This document shows, piece by piece, positions 58,780 through 64,000 of a DNA stretch of 64,000 nucleotides. The notes beneath the pieces are model-generated. The model was not told the DNA's origin, ran no database searches, and saw only the letters and a program-made list of their open reading frames with translations. The first letter of the stretch is position 1. Every line of letters begins with the position of its first letter. Location: NCBI GenBank assembly GCA_021613535.1, contig CP075493.1:14446001-14510000 (forward strand). The letters are read 5' to 3'. The translations under genes were made by a program, and so were the position numbers. The DNA is from Adineta vaga. Lineage: Eukaryota > Rotifera.

Positions 58780-60303
58780 ATGAAGACCACGACTCCTGCA
58801 ATTCCAGTAGCTGATATTGAATGGGGAGAATGTGCACATCCTGCTCTTCTCGGAACACCAGCTGAATGTGGTTTTCTATCAGTTCCACTCGATTATAATC
58901 ATCCAAAAGAAAAAAAGATTAAGATAGCATTATCACGTATTAAACATACAGTGACCGACGATAAGTTTCAAGGTATTATGTTGATCAATCCAGGAGGTCC
59001 TGGTCAATCCGGTCTACCTTTGGCTCTCTTAGCACTAGGTTTACCTAGCGAAGTCAGTGAAACATATGATTTCATTGGATTTGATCCACGTGGTGTTGGT
59101 CGTAGTGAACCAGCTATCTCCTGCTCGTCTTCTCCTCCCTCTTCTTCAAGTGAACCCGCACCAGAGCCTGTTCCATCGACTCAAATCTTAGAAGATATCT
59201 GGCTAAATGCTTCAAAAACGTATGCTATGATTTGTGCCAAAAATAATAAAGAATTTTTATCACATATGACAACAGTTGATATAGCAAAAGATATGGAAAG
59301 TATTCGTCTAGCTCTACGACAAAACAAAATAAATTATTATGGATTTTCTGCTGGTACCTATTTAGGTCAAATTTATGCCACATTATATCCAACTCGTGTA
59401 AGACGTATGGTTCTAGATTCAAATTTAGATCCAGACAAGATATGGTATTCAGCAAGTCTTGACTCGCCCATAGGTATAGATCGTAATATAGAGATCTGGT
59501 TTCAATGGTTAGCAAAATATCATAAGTTCTATCGGCTTGGTGATACTAAAAGTGAAGTGAGAGAGCGATGGTATAATGTGCGAGATCAATTAAAAAAGAA
59601 CCCGATCAATGGCATAATCGGTCCATTAGAATGGACTGCACTGTTTTATGGAGTGGCGTATACGCAAGAAACTTGGTTGTCATTTGGAGCAGCATTTAGT
59701 GAATTGGTAAACAAGAAGGACGATACTCTAATTCTCCAAGAGTTGCAAAATTTGATCAATGGACAGCAAGGTGACTCTGGTGATGCTTTCCTTTTCATAG
59801 TATGTACCGATGCACCATGGCCACGAGACTGGGAGAAGAGTCGAATAGAATATTGGCGTATTTTCTCGAAGGCTCCTATTGTTACTTGGAATTCTGCTTG
59901 GCAGTTTTCACCTTGCCAGTTTTGGTCCCAAAAAGGACATAAACCGTTAGATGTGAATGGTGAAAAAATTGGTGATATGCTTCTGGTTACTCAAACTCTA
60001 GATCCTGTCGTGTCATTAGATTATAATTTAAGAGTTCGTGAACTTTTTCCTCGTTCTCGACTTATTGCTGTTGAAAATGGAACTACACATTCTAGTAGTC
60101 TGCGAGGAAATCCATGTGTTGACAATCCAATCATCGCATATTTGCAATCAGGTCAAGTTCCGCCACGAGAAGCTGACAACATTGCTGATGTTAAATGTTC
60201 ACCGTTGCCAGAGCCAAGTCCAACTCCTTTGATGGCACCGAAGAAAAAACTAAAGTTTCGCGATTATCTTTGCAAGCAACCTCATTATCGTCGAAGTCGA
60301 TGA
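58780..60303 (+). CDS. Tripeptidyl-aminopeptidase-like alpha/beta-hydrolase (S33, TAP-like C-terminus)
   Basis: 507 aa, single exon. Motifs in order: ECGFLSVPLDYNHP; the oxyanion loop LINPGGPGQSG (about residue 70); FDPRGVGRSEP; the nucleophile elbow YYGFSAGTYLGQIYA (Ser about 190); FIVCTDAPWPRDW; LVTQTLDPVV with the acid Asp about 408; and ENGTTHSS with the His about 437. This is the SlpD/SlpE/TAP group common in Actinobacteria and fungi, secreted or lipoprotein peptidases that release tripeptides. A Ser/Pro-rich insertion (SSSPPSSSSEPAPEPVP) is unusual. No signal peptide is visible, so either a leader exon was missed or the protein stays inside. Intronless and bacterial in type, which suggests transfer. 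Confidence 0.85.
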   Translation: MKTTTPAIPVADIEWGECAHPALLGTPAECGFLSVPLDYNHPKEKKIKIALSRIKHTVTDDKFQGIMLINPGGPGQSGLPLALLALGLPSEVSETYDFIGFDPRGVGRSEPAISCSSSPPSSSSEPAPEPVPSTQILEDIWLNASKTYAMICAKNNKEFLSHMTTVDIAKDMESIRLALRQNKINYYGFSAGTYLGQIYATLYPTRVRRMVLDSNLDPDKIWYSASLDSPIGIDRNIEIWFQWLAKYHKFYRLGDTKSEVRERWYNVRDQLKKNPINGIIGPLEWTALFYGVAYTQETWLSFGAAFSELVNKKDDTLILQELQNLINGQQGDSGDAFLFIVCTDAPWPRDWEKSRIEYWRIFSKAPIVTWNSAWQFSPCQFWSQKGHKPLDVNGEKIGDMLLVTQTLDPVVSLDYNLRVRELFPRSRLIAVENGTTHSSSLRGNPCVDNPIIAYLQSGQVPPREADNIADVKCSPLPEPSPTPLMAPKKKLKFRDYLCKQPHYRRSR

Positions 60304-62032
60304 TACTATTCAGACTCATTTTAATCGTACATGAATTCTATCCCATTATAAGTGTAGAGAACACAAAACTGTCATCATTGTTTAAAATTTTCAATGTGAT
60401 ACTCATTTCTTCATAAATAAACATGATATGCAATGATACATTCATTTTAGGTAACTTACTGAAATGCAAATACAGTCAAGAATGTCCTTTAGATTTTGTC
60501 ACCCTGAAAACCCATGAGATAAAGTTTCCTTTGCTGTGTATTCATGATATTCAATAAACGTTCGTCAATATGTTCATGATGTCGTGAATAACAAAATCAC
60601 GGTGAGCAACTAACGTTTTATCTGTGCCCTTCTAAAGTACGGACGAAATAAGCACATGAAAATCAAAAATAAGGTCGATATATGGTGGGGATGTCTGTAT
60701 AGTCTGCGCTGTTATTGCATTGCTTTTTTCACTCTCAACTTTTCGACGAGGATTTTCAAAAGAACATTTTCAGAGGACATTCAATAAAAGTCAACAAATT
60801 TGAGGATCTTTTGTCCGAGGAAATTCTTGACTGTTATCTTCACCCACGAGTTGATGAGGATTTTAAAATTGCGACAAATTAAAATGTATATTTATATGTT
60901 TCTGTAAAATTCAAGTCGTACATTGATCATAGAACCAATCCATATACCCAACTTAAACAGACAATTATATAGAGATTTGCGAGTATAAATATATACTCGT
61001 ATGAAAGTTTGTCATAGGACTGTTCTATACTGATAATGTGCGTGGAGAATAGCTTTTTTGTAAGTAAATTTACTTTAAAAAATGATTTTGTCAGAGAATT
61101 ACATTCTCCATCATATGTCATCCACCATCCATACTCGACTGCATTTGTATCTTTCCTTCATGTTATACAGCGATAAGGAGAAATCAGAATACGGTCGAGT
61201 GTAGAAAAAAAAGGTTTTTCTCGTTCTGTATTTATGACTAAAGATATTGTAATTACAGCATAAATTCACGAAATCCAATATTACAGCGTCGACGATAGAT
61301 ACGATTATCGCATCGAAAAACATTTGTGAGCATTTTCTTTAATGGTTACTTATTCTATAAAACAGTTTTACTTTACCGACAGAAAAGTGGCATTCATTTC
61401 TTTGCAATACTTAATCGTATTCATATGTTTTCTACTCCAAGTCCGCTGTTTTTCTCTTAGTTTTTATGTTTTCCGTGATGTTTGCACAAAACTGACGTAG
61501 AAAGAGATGACTCGTACTTACTGAGAGTTCAGTATAGTTAGTGAGATGTTAACACCATTAGTTTCGTCGTTGCATTGCACATAAGAACAGCTCAATGATT
61601 CGGTCTTTCATGGCAAAATGATGCAGCATTAATTTAGGCCATGTGAGTGTCTTAGACGTCCCTCATCTACTATGCAACATTCGCTTTTTTTCACGTTAAT
61701 ATTAGCGAGTTTGAAGATTTTTCTCATCAATGAGATGAATGGTTGTATATAATAGTTTGTGTGAGAAAGTGGAATAATCCACATTTTTTAACAATGTGTC
61801 ATGGGTTTTTTCTTTCTTGTTATAGTTATATCCAAACATATAGACGTATATATAGCTGTCGTATATGTATTTGATAGATATATATTCTATATCTATGTAT
61901 TCTGTTCTATCTGCTGTTTCTTTTCTTTGTCTCTGTCTATTCTTCAATAAAGATTGTATTATATCGAACCTCAATACGTAGCAGTTTATATACTTTTAGA
62001 TAATTCAAATAAGTATTTGGAACGAAATTATT
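60304..62032. other. Intergenic stretch, no gene seen
   Basis: 1.7 kb without a supported coding frame. A TA-rich stretch (about 61840-61900) and a TATA-like TTTATATAC at 61985 lie upstream of the next gene. Confidence 0.4.
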
Positions 62033-62434
62033 ATGGGTAACACAAAAAGCACAATAACTGGAGAATTTGAAGTTTACGTCTTGTATAAGACTCTTGGCAC
62101 AGATTCATACACGGGTTTGGGTGATCGTCGTATTTCACATCATATATGTTTGTTGAAATCAACAAAAACTGGTAAATATTATTATTCAGAATTGGAAACA
62201 GATGATCCTATTAAGCAAGGTACCATCAAAATAAAATTTGGTGAATATTCATTCTTTCCAGGTCCTATTAATTATGACACTATAGGCTATACAGATAGAA
62301 CGATAGATGAAATGAAGGAATTTGTTGAGAACAACAACTATGAGGGAGCAATTTATAATTTATTCCTCAATAATTGTCAGCATTACGTACGAGCTTTTAT
62401 TCATTTCTTAAATATAAAGGGTTCTTTTGGCTGA
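62033..62434 (+). CDS. PPPDE/LRAT-like thiol protein with N-myristoylation motif
   Basis: 133 aa, single exon. It begins MGNTKST, fitting the N-myristoylation consensus (Gly2, Ser/Thr at 6). RRISHHICLLKSTKTG supplies a His in a strand, and NNCQHYVRAFIHFLN supplies an NC-x-H motif at the start of a helix. This His-then-Cys order is the circularly permuted papain-like layout of LRAT and PPPDE domains (acyltransferases or deSUMOylase-type proteases). The length is about that of one domain. The activity cannot be assigned from this. No close neighbour on either side. Confidence 0.6.
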   Translation: MGNTKSTITGEFEVYVLYKTLGTDSYTGLGDRRISHHICLLKSTKTGKYYYSELETDDPIKQGTIKIKFGEYSFFPGPINYDTIGYTDRTIDEMKEFVENNNYEGAIYNLFLNNCQHYVRAFIHFLNIKGSFG

Positions 62435-63611
62435 TCTGAATTTACTCAATTTGCTGAAAATCCATCCAAAATTCATGTACACCATGCCTGTAGAGAGCTT
62501 CTATGAAAACTAGCTGTTAAAAATTTTTATTCGTTCTTTGAAACTATTACAAATAAATTGATAGTTCAATTGAATATACTTCTGTGCGCGATCATATGGT
62601 TCATGAATATGTTATTAACGACTGTATACGGACCATCTCATGGGTGCCTATTTCTATGTCATGTTACTCTTTTTTTTGCCTCTTTTTTACTTTCATCACA
62701 GATAGCATCCTAATAATGATTTCCGTATAAGTTTGTCTACAGTTAACTCACCCTTTTGTCATCTTTCGGTAGTCGTAACTCAAGAACACATAGCTACTAT
62801 AGTGCTGAAATTTATCATTTCATGAGATAATTAGATGCCCTACGTTAGCTAGAAATTTCACTTTATTAGGCTGCCCTATTACAATTCTGTAGCCTCAGAA
62901 AATCCCGGTAACGGACTCACCATGATTTGTTAAATTCTTTCAGTTTCAAAGTTTATGCATACATTCTTTGGGAGCAACCTCTGAACAACTTCGACCATAG
63001 GTTCACAAACTTACACATTCACCCCAGTTATCACATACAGAACTATCGGACGTGGACATTTAAAAAATTATGTTATCATAGAACAATTAAAGAACAATGT
63101 GTTTATTCTCTTTTTTTCTAATGAAAAAGTTCATGAGAGTGTTACTGATCACAATATCAAGCAAAATAAGTGACATAAAGAATCATTCTCTGATTTATAC
63201 ATTTACGTGAAAGCAATAAGTTTACCTAGGATGTATCAACTAGATTCTTAGTATGAAATAAATGTTTTAGAAGTTCTAAAACATCGCTTGTAAAACATGT
63301 GAGTATTTTCACTTTAGGAATATGCCTGTGTCAATATCTAAGAAAGACATGTATAAAACGCTATCATATAAAGCAATTATTTTATTGAAATTTTCAACAA
63401 AATAATCAAGGCAAATCAATCGTAAGAAAATATGACTATTGAATCAAGAAAAAAAAAGAAAAGAAAGATAGTACGCATTGATGCGAAAAGAAAAACATAA
63501 CCTTATGATCATTGACATGTTTTTATCAAAATAAGAAAAGTACATACTTTTCGAATGATAATATTATCAAGTATATAAAAACGATTTTATATTATTATAT
63601 TTTTAATATAA
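62435..63611. other. Intergenic stretch, no gene seen
   Basis: No supported frame. Probably contains the promoter of the FABP gene. Confidence 0.4.
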
Positions 63612-64000
63612 ATGGCTAGCAACAATAATATTCAAGCATTCAAAGGCAGTTGGGATTATGTAAGTTTTTGTATGAAAAAAGTTCTGAAAAAATTAAATTT
63701 CTTTCTTTTAATTGAAACTCAGATAGATGGAGATAATTTGGACGAAATTTTAAAAGCAATCGGCCTGAACAAAGTTATACGTACACTTGCAAAGACTGTT
63801 AAACCTCGTCTTGTTATAGAAGAAAAAAATGGAAAATGGACATTTAAAAATGAATCAAAAATCAAAACTTCATCATTTGAATTTACACCTGATGTTGAAT
63901 TTGAAGACTCATTACCAAATGGAGACAAAATGACGGTTAATATTATTTATTTAAGAATTTGAAAAACAAAGAAAATTTTCTATTCCTTTTAAAGGCAACT
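63612..64000 (+). CDS. Fatty-acid-binding protein (FABP/CRABP family), 3' part outside the window
   Basis: Exon 1 (63612-63659) encodes MASNNNIQAFKGSWDY, with the F-x-G-x-W of the family. A 63-bp intron (GTAAGT...CTCAG) leads in phase to exon 2 (63723-63935): DGDNLDEILKAIGLNKVIRT, KTVKPRLVIEEKNGKWTFKN, then KTSSFEFTPDVEFE and LPNGDKMT, the usual strand order of the 10-strand barrel. A donor GTTAAT follows at 63936. Further exons, including the C-terminal ligand-binding residues, lie beyond 64000. Members bind long-chain fatty acids in the cytosol. The open frame appears unbroken only because the intron length is divisible by three. Confidence 0.85.

Overview
The window looks like nuclear DNA of a small invertebrate, most probably a bdelloid rotifer. 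The sequence is strongly AT-rich. Introns are typically 50-65 bp with GT-AG ends. Metazoan families (FABP, rhodopsin-like GPCRs, LDLa/EGF receptors, PINX1, NUDT15-like) lie beside genes usually found in fungi, bacteria or plants: a GH45 cellulase with CBM1, an actinobacterial-type tripeptidyl-aminopeptidase-like hydrolase, a microbial-type PARG and a DYW-type PPR gene. Short (TGTGGG)n-like tracts fit the bdelloid telomeric unit. The assignment is inference; no rRNA or mitochondrial marker is present.

Layout. 1-16 kb is a transposon-rich, gene-poor block. It holds the 5' part of a hAT element with a decayed BED-finger transposase, a TA-flanked MITE nested inside it, a piggyBac-like foldback element, an intron-containing Helitron whose HUH part is not visible, a Tc1-like remnant, minisatellites and foldback repeats. 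16-26 kb holds a NUDT15-like hydrolase, a wrecked DYW-type PPR gene, a ubiquitin-like/lipase/multi-TM protein, an F-box gene split by one stop codon, and a decayed PAN + D8C gene. 26-42 kb holds a possible GFRP-like protein, two rhodopsin-like GPCRs, a coilin-N-like gene, a secreted Vps62-domain protein, a microbial-type PARG and a 927-aa membrane protein. 42-49 kb holds PINX1 and an acetyl-CoA hydrolase/transferase arranged head to tail with a splice-acceptor-like site between them, plus a decayed copy of that junction 4 kb away. 49-64 kb holds a large LDLa/EGF/7TM receptor, the GH45 cellulase, a single-TM protein, the peptidase-like hydrolase, a PPPDE/LRAT-like thiol protein with a myristoylation motif, and the start of a fatty-acid-binding protein.

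Two window-wide themes stand out. First, several otherwise coherent genes are broken by one-base differences, mostly in short homopolymers; this is either systematic assembly error or slippage decay. Second, two same-strand gene pairs carry an AG acceptor 7-14 nt before the downstream ATG, which would fit spliced-leader trans-splicing of polycistronic transcripts (known in rotifers). I found no rRNA, tRNA or CRISPR.
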